Assembly (NCBI GenBank): GCA_963920665.1
Contig: OY987265.1
Span: 21,147,001-21,211,000, forward strand
Source: Straminergon stramineum
Lineage: Eukaryota > Streptophyta > Bryopsida > Hypnales > Calliergonaceae
Direction: 5' to 3'
DNA: 64,000 nucleotides
The notes beneath the pieces were generated by a model that had not been told where the DNA came from, did not search any database, and saw nothing but the letters and a program-made list of their open reading frames with translations. The first letter of the stretch is position 1, and every line of letters begins with the position of its first letter. Position numbers and translations under genes: made by a program. Of this stretch, positions 46,229 to 59,367 are shown piece after piece.

Positions 46229-47538
46229 AGCTGCAACGCTCTCTCACACAACTGAAAAACGAGGATTAGTACGTTATCTCATAACTGCGCAGCAGCAGCA
46301 GCAATTATGAGTGTATGGAGTTAAATATATTTGATTCTGAGTGGGCATCAGGGAGATTCTTTTCTGTGTTTGAGTCTGTCTGTTGCGAAAACAGACAAGA
46401 CATGCTGATAAGCTTTTTAGGCTTCCTAGATCCTAGTGTTGACAGGTCTGCTCGGCATGGCTACCAGGAGAATATTTGGGGAAATGGATGGACTCCCTTG
46501 TGCGTTCATGCAAGATGAGAAATATCGAGTGGCCCGTTAAGTGTCCGTGGCTTTTCATACATTTCACAAATTTTTTGACGTAAATGAGATGTTCATACAA
46601 GGATGTCAGAGTTCAGAGAATGAAGACAATTTGAGCAATGTTATTTGAAATTGTACTGGGGCCACATTACTTGTGAGACACGATTGGAGACTCCACAGAA
46701 AGGAATCAAGTAACTTATGTAAAGAAATAACGAAATCGCATGGCGTGAATTCTGACACCTCCTGTACCATTTAGTACGTAACCACTAGGACTCACAAGCA
46801 GTATTGACTCCCCACCATTCTGTTTTATTTGGAAAAAAATGAAACGGAATTTCGTTGCAAAGAACGAGATCATCCAAACCAGCCACAGGTGGCCTGGCAG
46901 GGGGAAAACATCAGTGGCAGAGAGAAAACTGCCCATTCTTTCACTGTAGCTATCTTATTTGCAAGCAATGGTTGCCTGAGCACCAATAATCCAATTCTCG
47001 AACTCAATATGAGAGGATTGTACCAATGAAATTTGTCACATAAGTGGAGACCTAAGATACCCTGATTATTCCTTGGATTAGCAAAAGGGCCCAAGGTTCT
47101 GGAAACTCGCTCCAAGAATATTTTGCAATTTTGCTGATTTCACAGGAGAAAATGTTTTTACCGGTACTCCACGTAAGATGCAAGTAAATAAAATGAACAT
47201 CGAGATGAAAAAAATTATTGATCCAACGGCATCCATCAAAGTCGGCAACTATTAAGCCTTCAAAGACATAATCAAACAGTGCGTGCATGAACCAGAAAAC
47301 CCACTCCGTCAAGTGGTGGTGCCATCAAATAAAAAGTCACAAAGAGATTTAAACTTCAAAATCGGTTGAGGTATTGCTAGAAAAAGGAACTGAAGTAAAA
47401 CCGTACCGTACTCAAAACACCCACATTAAGGATCAAGATAATGATAATCTTCCAAAGAGAAAATTTAAGACTACAAAATCCCAGAATCTAAAGCACAGCC
47501 CTTCAACGCTTTAGATAAATTTCATGAACCAACTATAC
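46229..47538. other. Spacer between RPL34 and YCF23
   Basis: This should hold the YCF23 promoter next to 46229 and the RPL34 3' UTR next to 47538. I see no further gene. The short frames on both strands overlap each other and show no conservation. Confidence 0.45.
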
Positions 47539-48954
47539 TTAGGATTGAGTCTTGGCAGCCAATTTCTCCTTCGATTTCTGAATCTTCAGGACCTTCTTCA
47601 CAATTTTCTGCTCCTCGACAAGGAAAGCCCGGATAATGCTGATCCACACAAAAGTTCAAAAACTTTAGACAACAACAAGAAGCATCATCATCAATCTAAG
47701 TAAATCGACCGGAAGCACAAGACTATTAGCAACATACTGCCACAAGATTCATTGAGGGAGATTTTCTATAGCATATTCTTCATGAAAGAACACCACTCCC
47801 ATCAAATAATGCCAAGGAGGTCACGATTACCAACTGAACAAGTTTGACGGCCAATTGCCGTTAATCAATTCACACTAGATAAGAAAACAGCAGTTTAATT
47901 AGATAACAAAAGCGACTGCTATTGCCAGAAATAAGTCAACATTGAACATACCGTTCACGAACTGCAGAACCGGCCAAGTTGCCTCCATAAGCCCGGTTCA
48001 CAGTCTTCCTGTGCCTGTGCAGGCGAGAGGTCTTGTACTCCGTGGGCCTCAAATGAGGAACCTGTTACAAGATAAATCTGTCAGTTCAGACAATGCAAAT
48101 TGCAGTGCTTAAATCAAGAATGAGAAAGTATATGGTTTGAATTGACTTTTTGAAAATTACTGCCTAGCGCATAAGTGACCCCCCCCCAAAAAAAACAGAA
48201 AGGCTAATTTAGAACCTGATGGTTATTTATACCGATGGTACCTTACAAAACAAAATTCTATTGTTAAAACTGTGGAGTAATATTTCTTCTTTCTATTGGT
48301 ACACGCTGTTACCTTCCTAAATGATTTATTTCAAATATGGAAGGGGGGACCTTAGATCTTCTACGGCTTAATAAGAGATTGCTAACCTCAACCTAAATAT
48401 CCTCAAGAGGTCAAAAATATCATTCAAGAAATCAAGGAAAGAATACTCAAACCACATTGACACAATAAAACCCTCACAATATGACATTTTCTGGATGATT
48501 TCATCATCGCACCTTGACCTTCGATCACCTTAGCATAAACCCTAAACCCTAGCCTTGCCCTAGTCGACAAGAATTGGACTTACCCCAGCAATGCGCTTTC
48601 CAGTGATTGGGCACTTGGGACCATTCGCCCTCTTCTTAGCGGTCTGGAACACATTCTTGCCTCCTACAACCCACAAAGCCGTGGACTTCAATACTCAAAT
48701 TTCTCATACCCTAAAGTCTAAACCATAACCATGTAAATCCTCAGCAAAGTAAAATTCAAACCTCCCGAAAATCAAGCAGGAATGTAATCCACCACCGTGC
48801 GGAGCTGCCTCCTCCGCAGAAGCTCCAGACGCAATTTTGCAAACCCAAAACCCTAAGAAGAAAGTGGGAGCGTACCAGGGGTCTTGACCACGCGGGTCTG
48901 GTTCGACTTGGTGGCATAGCAGTGACGCCGCCTGTACGTCAACCGTTGAACCAT
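47539..48954 (-). CDS. RPL34: 60S ribosomal protein L34 (eL34)
   Basis: Four exons on the minus strand, 48954-48876, 48663-48584, 48061-47952 and 47638-47539, give about 122 residues, matching the family's ~120. The sequence is strongly conserved: [18 protein letters not shown] at the start, [49 protein letters not shown] and [13 protein letters not shown] near the end. It is a basic component of the large cytosolic ribosomal subunit. The start lies in AACCATGGTTC, a good context. Introns are 212, 522 and 313 bp. I looked for box C/D snoRNAs in them and found C-like motifs without a matching D box. A telo-box lies about 180 bp upstream. Confidence 0.97.
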
Positions 48955-49131
48955 GGTAACAGACCGTGAGATCGGTTGCGAAGCTCCGCCGGTGCTTGGC
49001 GATGGCGCTGTAACTAAGCAGGGCACAAAGAGAGTTCCGGCGACACTAGCTACTGTTGTCAATGCCCAGCTACCCTTGACCTAACTTCATCCATTTTTCA
49101 TTCATCACCCCCAAACCGCGCGGTTTCTGTA

Positions 49132-49140
49132 AAACCCTAG
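49132..49140 (+). promoter_or_regulatory. Telo-box upstream of RPL34
   Basis: AAACCCTAG about 180 bp before the RPL34 ATG. Telo-boxes are a regular part of plant ribosomal-protein promoters, often acting with TGGGCY site II motifs, which I did not find here. Confidence 0.5.
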
Positions 49141-49555
49141 AGTTACAGAATTGTTTGTCTTGTCCATGCCTTTTTCGTTGACAGCTGAGATCGTCGTCCG
49201 TCATTGGAGCTTGAATGCTCAATTCTCAATTCTTGTGGACAATTCTCACGATTCTTCCCGGTTCTTCACCTTTCATGGGACTTGCAATTCTATCTGTCAC
49301 GGCTCTCAGATAATTTTCTGAGTGCCTTGAAACGGTGCTCGATCTTCTAGCTTGGGGAGAGGATGAAGTGGGGGAAGACGGCATTACTCTCTGTGGCTCG
49401 CTCTTGTGATACTGATCGCTGCTGTGTTCCTTGTTTATGAGAGTTAGAAACCCTTCAGACTAAGGAAGGTTTAATGTTTGTGGGTGTGTTTGGGATCAAT
49501 CAAACTTCTCCTCCGTGATGTAGAGTTTTCACGTTCCTGGATCGCAGCACATAAG

Positions 49556-50645
49556 GTGGACAACCCTATTCCCACTCTGATTTGGAATCTGAGTATCTTG
49601 GGGCCAATTCCAAGAGGGGCACATATTTTTATTTTAGAGGTGTGTGCTTGTTTCAAGGATTAAACCCAATTGGAAATATAATTTTTTTTAATTAAAACTA
49701 TGATTTATGTGGATTTTTTGAGGTGGTAAGCCTTGAAATTTCAAAAGTGTCCATAGTCTAAAGTCATAAACATCCCATTAATGACCTATAACCACCAAGT
49801 CAAGTACTAAGTATTTACCATTAATAGAGTGACATGTTATCCCTTGTTGTCAGAAAATAGTTTTTGATTTTGTCATAAATTGATTTGATTTGGCATAAGA
49901 AAATGGATTTGAATGTTTTTTTAATAGAATTGGACTCAATTTAGGGTGGTTGAATTGGATTGGTCTATTGATGGAAATAGGTAGTGATTAGAATTGGGGT
50001 GGTCTACCTTGTGTGGAGAAGGATTTGAATTTTGTTTGTATGGTGATTGGCAAGTTTCCTCTCATTCTTTAGGGGTTAAATATCACAATTAGAAAGCGGA
50101 CTTGTAAATGTCATGGGATCTTGGGATTGTCTATAGGCATATTACACTAGTAATTGCTATGATGTTTGTGTAGCCTTCACTCTCAAATTGGGTTTAGGTA
50201 GACCAACCCAATTCTATTCACTTCCCAATTCCATTAGTGTCAATTCAATTCAATCACCCTACTTCAGATCCAATTCCATCCCAAAAACATCAAAATCCTG
50301 TTTTTTGGGGGGACAAAAACAGAGAGTTTTATTACAAAATCAACATTTTTATGAAAACAAGGGATAATGTGACACTCCATTACTGGTGAATACTTAGTAC
50401 TTGACTTGGCAGTTGTGGGTTGTCTTATGGGACATTTATGACTTTAGTTTATGGGCACTTTTGTAATTTCAATGCTTACCACTTCAAAAATTCATATAAA
50501 CCACAATTTTAATCAAAAAATTATTTTTCCAATTAGATTTAATATGTGAAACAAGCACACTTTTCTAAAATAAATTATGTGCCCTTCTTAGAATTGGTCC
50601 CAAGATATTCAGATTCCAAATCAAGGTGGGAATAGGCTTGTCTAC
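49556..50645. mobile_element. Foldback element with ~450-bp inverted arms
   Basis: The left arm 49556-50008 is inverted at 50197-50645 with high similarity throughout. The outer tips read GACAACCCTATTCCCAC on the left and, inverted, GACAAGCCTATTCCCACC on the right; the inner tips share GGTCTACC. The central ~190 bp is unique and contains TTTAGGGGTTAA, itself like an end of the TTAA family. No coding frame supports autonomy. It occupies the spacer upstream of RPL34. No target duplication was recognised. Confidence 0.82.
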
Positions 50646-52888
50646 ATTAAATATAGAGACTTGCATATTTTGAAATTTTGTAGGATTTGTTAAATGTTAT
50701 GTTAAGATTTACCTTTGAAAAACAAAATGCAAAAAGATTTTTTTCTACAAATTTTATTGCAATTTAAATGCTATGAAGCTTAAATTTAATTAAAAATTCC
50801 TTACAACCCTTCACCACTCTTCTTAAATTGGAGATGTTAAAGGTTCATGCCTAGAAAACAAACATAGTGTGAAACTTAAGCTAATAAAAATTTGATGACT
50901 ATAGAAGCTTGATGCACAGGAATGGTGACAATGTAGGGAGAGCAAGATCAATGCAAAGAAAAGGAAGAATCATGTGACACTAATGACTCTTTCTAACAAA
51001 AGTTGTTGACTTTGCACAAAGGATTCTGCACCAAATCCTAGTCAATTTTAGGACTACAACATGACTATTCAAGAGCCTCATGGACCAACAATTGATGACT
51101 TCTTATATGTTTCTTTATTTGGGCAAGCATGGGTTTTGAAGCACTATAGTATTACAATGGAGACTTGGTAGGCATTGCTATAAGAAGAGTACACATATGT
51201 ATAAGTTTGTTTTTGTCAATGTAATGAATCCTTTATGAAACTTTCAATAAGTTAAAACATCCTATGAGGCATCCTAGGTATCCCATTCATCAACTTCTTG
51301 GATTAACGTGCTCTATTCAAAGACAAATTTCATTTCATAATTGTTGAACTCTAGGAGCATCAATAACGATCCATACATTGTTCACTTTGGAAAATTGTAT
51401 CTAATCCATTCTAAGTTAGAAAATTACAATTTCAATTGGTTCTAAATTTTTCTTCCATTCCTTTGTTCACCAATTCTTTTAATGATTGGGTGGGCAATTT
51501 CTTCTATAGATTTGAAATTCTCCTTACATGTGCCATTCATGAGCCTCCTATGTTAACTATCACGTAGTCAAGTGGCAAGCGTCCTTTCTAAACCAATAAG
51601 AAGAGGGCTACCAATCATTGGTAATTATTTTTTACAACTTGAATTTAGAAGCAAAAACAAGTTGAGAAGATGGACAAGATTCATCCATTTCCAATTATGC
51701 ATTCTAAACTGATCTTAGAAGTATGTATATCTAGATTTTCCAAAATATATATTGTTTGTTCAATAATAAAGAAAATAGTTAGAGGTGTTTTTTAATTGGA
51801 TTTTCCCTTTTTCTTTCCTTTTTGCCATGAAAGTTTTCTTTGTCTTTTGCAAATTGCAATCAATTCTAATTGTATTTGTCTCCATGCCAAAGAATTCAAT
51901 TTTTAGCCTTTAATACCTAGAGATACCATACTGTATTTTATAAGTTGTACTTACTATACCCAATAAGTAATTAAACTTGAAAATAAATTTTGGATGTTGT
52001 ACAAATCAACATGAATAGGAATAATCTCAATTTACTAATGGTGTATTAAACACAACCAATTCATTATGAGAACATGACTTTGTAAAAAAGTGGTAGAATT
52101 AGAGGATCAATATATCTTCTCAGAAAATTGTAAAATTTGGCTACAACTTTCATCAATACAAAATTAGTTTCTATTTGTTAAGCAAATGAGCTTCATAATT
52201 TTCTAAAAAATTTTGGCATATATATTTTTAATTATTTTATACCAAGTCTAATAGGAAGGTACATCCACCATAATTCTTTTTTTAACAAAATCTTTCTTTG
52301 AAATTTTCTTTTGGATAATCTCCCATATTCTTCAAATTCTCCATTCAATTATTTACTTTTTTCTTAAGACTAGAATTTTGAAAAAATTGTTGTGGAAATT
52401 TTAAAGTGAAAAACAAGTTAAACCATGAATGAGGGAAATAGACTTGAATGCATCTATAGAAGTAGTTGATCATTGTTCCTATTATCAAATGGCCTTATTT
52501 TTTTTATGAATCTTGTTGGAAGCCAAAATAACTTTCCAGATTCCCTTTTCATGCATTTTTTAAACACCATATGAATGAACTATGAATTTCAAACTGGTGA
52601 AAATTAGTGAACCCAAAAGTAACCTTAGGACTTAGACTTTCATGAATAGAGGCAATATATTTTAGGCAGGGATCTCTGGGGGTCGGTTTCAGAAAGGAGT
52701 CAGAAATAGATTTAACTTAGTTGCAGTTACGCTCACCGCACAGCCGCTCCCACGAAACCCCAAAACGGGCTCGTCCAGAACAGAGCAATTCCAAGTGGAA
52801 TGCTTGCTTTTAGAGATTGCCGTAAAGAAATTCAGTTCAAGCTCGAAACCCAGTGCGACATATTTCGAATTTCTGAAAGCGCATTGAG
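50646..52888. other. AT-rich spacer, then PPCS promoter and first leader exon
   Basis: 50646-52670 is AT-rich with no gene. From about 52670 the composition rises, and a splice donor (TTGAG/GTATGT) at 52888-52889 suggests a leader exon of PPCS ending there, with an acceptor at 53333-53335. Confidence 0.45.
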
Positions 52889-53408
52889 GTATGTATTCAC
52901 ATCTTTTCAGGGTTTGGGTTTGGCTTTATCCCTGCGATCTTGTAGGTGGGTCTAGCTTTACAATTTCTGCTACTATTGGTGAATCCGTGTGGGCAAGAAT
53001 AGATCTAATGAGCTTGCGTTTCCATTCATTTCTACTTTCTCTTTCATCAGCGATGGATTTGGAGAATCTTTCTCTGTTTGATGAATTTGCGAGGAGCTTT
53101 AATTTGATGATTCAGAATTCAAAGCTATGGATGGGTTACGTTTATTTTCTTGAGTTGACGTTGCATTGTCATCATCCAATCATGGGTCTAATCTAGAGTG
53201 TATAATTAGGGTTTAGGGTTCGTCTTGTCATTGATATGATGCTCTTCTTTTTGGTTTTGTTACGCTTGGCGGATGTAATGATTGGAAAGGTGGTCTTGAT
53301 GTTCGGTTCTTTTGTGTATGTATGTGTGTCCACAGGAAGAGCATATGCACAGAAATCGTTCTTGTTTTGCTGCAATCCAGGGCTACCAGTGAGGTTAAAT
53401 CAGCTGTG

Positions 53409-56400
53409 ATGGACCATCACCATAAACGTGAGCAGGTGCGATCGGCATCTACTCTCTCAATTTCTTACTTTGTGGCATACAGTTCTTTAAGAAAACTAGC
53501 AGTTGCTCTATGAGAGGCTTTGTCCCTGCTCTAGCACAGGCTCGCTACTGGGACAACTCACGCAATGCTCTTTACTGATTCTGGTGATAGAAAAATTAGG
53601 CCCTTCTGGATTATATATTTCACAATATGATCATTCAATTGCTTGCTTTAAGACCCATGACTCTTTGGTCCCATGGGTGTTGCTACAGGAGACTGATTCT
53701 TCTTTATAACTGTGGTGCAGTCTGAGGAGGAGAAGCGGCGTGCGGATTCAGAGAGTGAGGTTCAAGTGGAGAATGCGGATGCCTTTTTCGCCTCCGCGCC
53801 CCCTCTCAAGGACCGAGATGCCATCGTGTCTAGGGTGGAAGAATTTGTTCGGCGTAGATTGCCAAATGATGCAAATGGTTTGTCCTCTGAGAATTCAAGT
53901 TCATATCTGGTGGCATTAAGTAATTGTTCTAAATTACAACTTCCATTGAAGTATTATCCCTAAAACATGGCACTGATAGTACCTCGCACAAAATCTCTTA
54001 CTGACGGGTTATTAATCCATTGTTGCTGCTTTTTTTGTGTCCATCTTCAATCAAACTCTCCAGTGAACGCCGATCAATCTCCGAGAATCGTTTGTGTCAC
54101 ATCAGGGGGGACGACAGTCCCACTTGAGAGGAAGTGCGTCCGTTTCATTGACAATTTCAGTTCTGGGCATCGCGGGGCTGCCTCGACTGAGTAAGTTTTT
54201 GTGCTGATTTTATGTTTGCCATTTGTGTGATTTGAACCTACACTTAACCTTTCTATCATACTTCTGTATGTCGTCTCTAGGTCGTTCAGTAGTCCCTTAC
54301 TGGCGTCAGATTGTTGTATATCTTGTACTTTTGTGTAGTTTCAGTCATTAATTTGTACGATGCTCTTAGTCCGGTAGCTGTGGATTAGGCAGTTTTTCCT
54401 TTTTTCAACTGTATCTGTACGATTTCCCGAGTCATTATTCACCTTTGATAGTCGATCAAAATAGTCTCTTGCAATTATTATGCAGTACAAAGAATGAGAA
54501 GCACAATAAGTGGTTTGTGTTTCCCCTTTGTCATATCCTATTCCATGCAGGGCAGGGCATGATTAAGGACCAGGGCTGGTATCTTATGTGTCTAATGCAG
54601 ATGCTTTCTGAAAGCCGGCTATTCAGTGATATTCATCAATCGAAGGTGAGCCATGCTGTTATTTTTAATGTGGAAGCTCATATTCCTTTTCCAATGTTCA
54701 AACGTCATTCTCTACCCCTGGTCTTTCATTTTCACCAATTCAGAGTTAATGCACACATTGATGAGTAAACATTGACCACAAGGTGGACAGATTAGTGACT
54801 GATTTTCCCAACTCTTGTCTAATAATGAATCTGGTATTTTCTATGCTGGAGTTTGATTGTCGATGCTGTTATGTTACACATCGGGTTTGATCATTCTATG
54901 TGATTCAGAGGATCAGCACAACCTTTCTGTCGAGGTTTGCCTGAGGACCCGCTTTTGACATGCTTTAAACCAGCTGGCGACAAAGGAATACAGCGTAAGC
55001 AGTCACTACCTTCGTTTATTACTATGTTAGCTAAAATTGGGACAATGTAACCTTCAGGTTTGATGCTTTTGAGCTAGTAGCTAAAGCGTAGATTTATTTC
55101 CTGGTTATATGAGAGACTCATCTCTTCCTTGGGTTGTTAATATATACACTGTACTGGAATAAAAAATTCTTATGTTGTACAATAATCAGAAAATTGTACT
55201 CATTTATGCTATTATTTGTCTGCAGCTGTTTCAAGTTATGCAGTGGCTGTGCAAGAGGCTGTAACAGGGTATCGTTCGGTTAGTTTTTCTATTCTTTACT
55301 GAATATTGCACCCTGACATTATCTGAAGTGACGCGTACTACACGTGGGAAGATTGTGTGCTGGTAAATGTTATGACCTGAAATAAGCTACGGTTTGCCGG
55401 TATTGCTGTGTTCTTGACATAGGTCTATCATTTTGTGTTTCATCTCTTGGGACATATTCTATGCAGAAGATTCGTCACTTAGTGGGTGTATCATCTTGCA
55501 GGCTTTAGACGGTGGATATCTTCTGAATTTGCCATATACGACACTCTTTGAATACATTCAGGTAGGAAGACATAAGAACGTTTGTACTTTGTTCTAGACC
55601 TGAATTAATAACATATGTGTTAAACCTCTTAATGTCCGAGGGCGATTTTCCTTCCAAAATCACCTCCAAACTGCCGTCTCTGAAATGAAAGTATTTTTTT
55701 TCTTAGAATTAGTTTTGAAGAATCTAACCACAGGATCTTGTTCATCACTATCAAATTACTCTGCCCTCTAAGTCTTGAAAACTTTGACCTTCTGAGTTTT
55801 AAGATATCATCCATCAAAGTTCAGCTTTCCAAAAACAACAGTTTTTTTTCTTGGGCAGAAAGATTTCGGGGCCCATATCTCAAATTTCTAGAATAGAAGA
55901 GTTTGCCTTTTTTGACCAAATGCAATTATGAATAGTAAAGAACTTGCATGCCAGTTTTCACAAGAATTGGAGCAATGGAAGAATCAAGTGAGATACATTG
56001 GTAAACAAAAATTTCATTTGACTGTGCCCATTCACTATAGACTCTAACTAATCAGCCCCCTACTCACTTGCACACTCATGGATTTTTTTTTCTTGGAATG
56101 GCCTGTGATTGGTTGGGTTTCTCTCCCAAGACAATCTGCAGTGAACATTTCTTGGAAAAATCACCCAAGGTGGAGTTTTTGTTCAAATAAAAAAAGAATT
56201 CACCTATGGAAAGATAACTTGACTAACTACATGAGAAAAATATGGATTTCAAAAAAATGAATTTTTTTGGTATCTGGGCAGTCCTGAAGTTGGGCAGCGA
56301 CCATAAAATGGTTGATTGGTCATTTAGGGGTTAATGCTCTTATTGAAGTAGCGTATCAGAGTCATCTTTTTGGATCATTTTACTGCATTTTTATATGGTC

Positions 56401-57552
56401 TTCTAACTTCAATTTCGATGTTGCCGAATGCAGATACTACAAATCGTATCCCTCGGTTTAAGCCAGCTACAACGAAATTGCATGTTCTATCTTGCTGCTG
56501 CAGTATCTGATTTTTACGTGCCTTGGAGTTCAATGGTATGATCAATCCCTCTCGCAAATATGCTCATCCTGGCAGATATCTTTTACAGAGAATTCTTCGT
56601 ATTAGGAAATAAGTCCAAGGATTGATTGCCCGAGAGTTATCTGGTGGCCGTCACTATATTGAACAACCGGTATGTAGGGTCTCATCTACATACATGAATA
56701 CAGGAAGTGTTTCATTGAGCGCAGACCCCAGTCTCGTACATGTACCCGATATCTGAGCTACTGTTGGTATTCTAGGTGGAGCATAAAATACAATCTGGTG
56801 TAGGACCCATGGCTATGGAGCTAGCACAAGTTCCAAAGATGTTGACGCTGCTTCGTCGCCTTTGGGCTCCCGAAGCATTCTGCGTTTCGTTCAAGGTTTG
56901 TGTTACCTTTTAAGTTGAAACCGAACTGCATCTCAATATGTCCCCTTCTGAAAAAATGCTATGTATCACTTGAAAATCTTCCGGTTCTCAATGTGAAAAA
57001 GAACTCTTTGACCATTCACAAGCCACTTTTGGCTGCTGCGATTTTAGAGGTAAAACGAGATCTAGTACAGGAATCCGATGCCTATCGATGGAACATTAAA
57101 ACCCTAGTCAATTATTGAGGAGGTTCTTTTGTGATGTGCTTAAAAGGGAATATTTGTACAAATCTGTCATCGGAGTGTTTCCGAGTTCTTGCTGGCCATT
57201 GTGGATGTCACTTGCTCTTTCATCGATTCTACCTCACTGGGTTATCCTATAATGGAACAGAATCTAAGGGTTGTTAGTGACTTTATGCCTTGAATGGGGA
57301 TGGACTGTGCAGTTAGAAACTGACATCAATATACTGATTAAGAAGGCGCAAGCAGCACGGAAGAGGTATGGGATGCATGCAGTTGTGGCAAACGAATTGG
57401 AGACGAGGAAGCAGAAAGTCATTGTGGTGACGAGTGAGGGAGAGACAGTGGTCGAAAAGGATGCTTCTCATGCCGATGTTGAGATTCCGCTGGTTGAGTT
57501 CTTAGTAGCTCGACAGACCTCTTACATTGAAGCTCGTGGAGGCTTTATATAA
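53409..57552 (+). CDS. PPCS: Phosphopantothenate-cysteine ligase (CoA biosynthesis)
   Basis: Ten coding exons, 53409-53435, 53721-53877, 54064-54190, 54601-54645, 54909-54994, 55226-55278, 55502-55561, 56434-56535, 56776-56895 and 57313-57552, give about 338 residues. The enzyme joins 4'-phosphopantothenate to cysteine using a nucleotide, the second step from pantothenate to CoA. Family motifs are intact: [11 protein letters not shown] (about 73-83), [39 protein letters not shown] (about 203-216), LAQVPKML and HAVVANEL near the end. Exon 4 is only 45 bp and is easily missed, but it supplies the conserved AGYxVIF strand with good splice sites. The first exon codes nine residues, and a leader intron seems to precede it. 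Intron 7 holds a 707-bp TTAA-type element. Confidence 0.94.
55624..56330. mobile_element. TTAA-flanked element in PPCS intron 7
   Basis: TTAA at 55620-55623 is followed by ACCTCTTAATGTCC. The right end, inverted, CCCCTAAATGACC is bounded by TTAA (56331-56334). Length 707 bp. The left end has decayed but the TTAA pair is clear. The interior is non-coding. Confidence 0.6.
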
Positions 57553-59367
57553 GCAGTGTCAGCGACAGTAGCAATCCTGTTTTCGTCGAAGTGCGACAAT
57601 AAACCTGCACTGCTCACTGCTCAAGTTGCAATAACATGCTGGGTATAGACGTATAGACTAGTTGGTCCAAGCTGAGATTCAAAATAATCTATTCCTTGCA
57701 CGCAAAACAATCTATTCCTTACATTTAAATACTGAATTGAGTATGGCGCAATTTCTAATTTCCCCTGAGCCACAATCAAATTTATTTCAATGGCCATTGC
57801 TTGGCATCAACTACATGAAGTAGATAAAACATGAAATCTGCCAAAATGTGCAAACAAATAATTTCCCCATTGCATTAAACTGCAAGCTTCTATCTAAACG
57901 TAAAATTCACAGAGACGCTGACATCATCTGCACATTCATGTCATTGTGTGATCCTTGAGAACGTAGATATCTCAAAGGAATGCACCACTAACTCCTAATA
58001 CAAATAGCTTTACTGTATAACCCTACTGCATTACTCGTACTGTATTACTCCTGCTAAAACAGGTTCCTAAACGCTTAGAAAAAGCTATCCAACCTACTAT
58101 CGAATGTCAAACAGGATATCCGTCCAGGTAAGCTGACATCAATTTGGCTACTAGGTGAAACACGGATCTCCTTTTCTCCTTTTCTACCTCGGATTTTTGT
58201 AGCTTCTGTTGCAGTTCAGAGTTTCAAGCAGCTTTTGTTGCAAATTGACATTCCAACCTGCAAAGTCGTCTAGGTGCTTCTCTTGACAAGTCACACACTG
58301 TAGAAGTTGAACCTGTCCAGGATGTGACTCCATGCGTTAAAAAGTGATTGCGGTGGTCGAATTCAATTGAGGCTCAGTAATCTCCAAACTTTGATGTCCA
58401 CCATGAAGTTGTGGTGGACTAGCAACAAGTGCAGTGGTCGGGATGTCGAAGGCACTCGACTGTGGAGGTGCTGAAATAAGCTTTAACACCTCAAACACAG
58501 GGCACATTGCGTAGTGCAAAGTCAGAGGAGAGGTCCCAATATTGCTCTGCAGCTAGAGGTAACTCTAGCACTGAACTGTTGGATTCAGGAGCTGTGTGCC
58601 GCTCTACACCAGTGCCTTCATGTGGTGATGTGAAACAGGTCAACTCATTAGCCTTGTTGAAAGTGCTCTCAACCACTCATCTCAGCAGCTGAGAATCGCA
58701 AATTTCAACAATTGTTTAGTTCATTATACGACATCTGTTAAAATATTTTATTATCTTGTCGTTCTCATCGATCACCCAATGTCTATACGGTACCACAGTC
58801 AATCTCCGCAATACTTTTGTAATTTCTGTAGGAAACTACAGTACTAGTATGTGGCCGTAGGCTTCTTCCTGTCACCTGGACCCTGAAACTGGTAATGTAC
58901 AGACATTTATGTCCCTCAGTTACCTGGTAATAGGCCGTGGCATTAAAGAGGTTATTAGGCCGAATTACACAGTGTTGTCCCTACCGACAGCTTGCCTATG
59001 AAGCTTCTGTCACCAACTACGGAAATCTCATCACTATAATGTGTGTTGAGCTCTGTTGCACTATGACACCAATAAACTTGTATGTTTCATGTGCTTTGAC
59101 ACAATTTGCAAATGAGGTCACCATTGGAATACATATAATGTATTAGGTTAACGTTTCATGTGAAGCTTTGATCGAGAGGGAAGACAGTGTGTCATCGTCA
59201 ATTTCGATAAGTTGGCTCAATTACGTACGCCTGAAATTGTGACATGCATCTGCAGAACGCTCTTAAACTTAGTGAGCTTAGAATTTCATTTTGAGGCCGC
59301 AAGTTGGCCCTGAAAACTGTCAAAGTCGTGGAATTCCGCCAATCTAACGAAATTGACGTTGAGTGAG
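57553..59367. other. Convergent spacer between PPCS and NIP, with a possible decayed coding stretch
   Basis: On the minus strand, 58676-58491 and 58519-58337 are two overlapping open frames. Read with one frameshift they would give a continuous ~110-residue Ser/Thr/Pro-rich stretch. A third frame, starting MESHPGQVQLLQC, follows lower down. This may be a broken gene end, but no family is recognised. The rest should be the two 3' UTRs. Confidence 0.3.

Noticed and set aside
47639..48875. Intronic snoRNA in RPL34
   Set aside because: ATGATGA-like box C motifs occur in introns 2 and 3, but no box D follows at a suitable distance.
53205..53222. Interstitial telomere (TTTAGGG) repeats
   Set aside because: Only about two units occur, inside the PPCS leader intron. 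This is consistent with telo-box-like motifs, not a telomere remnant.
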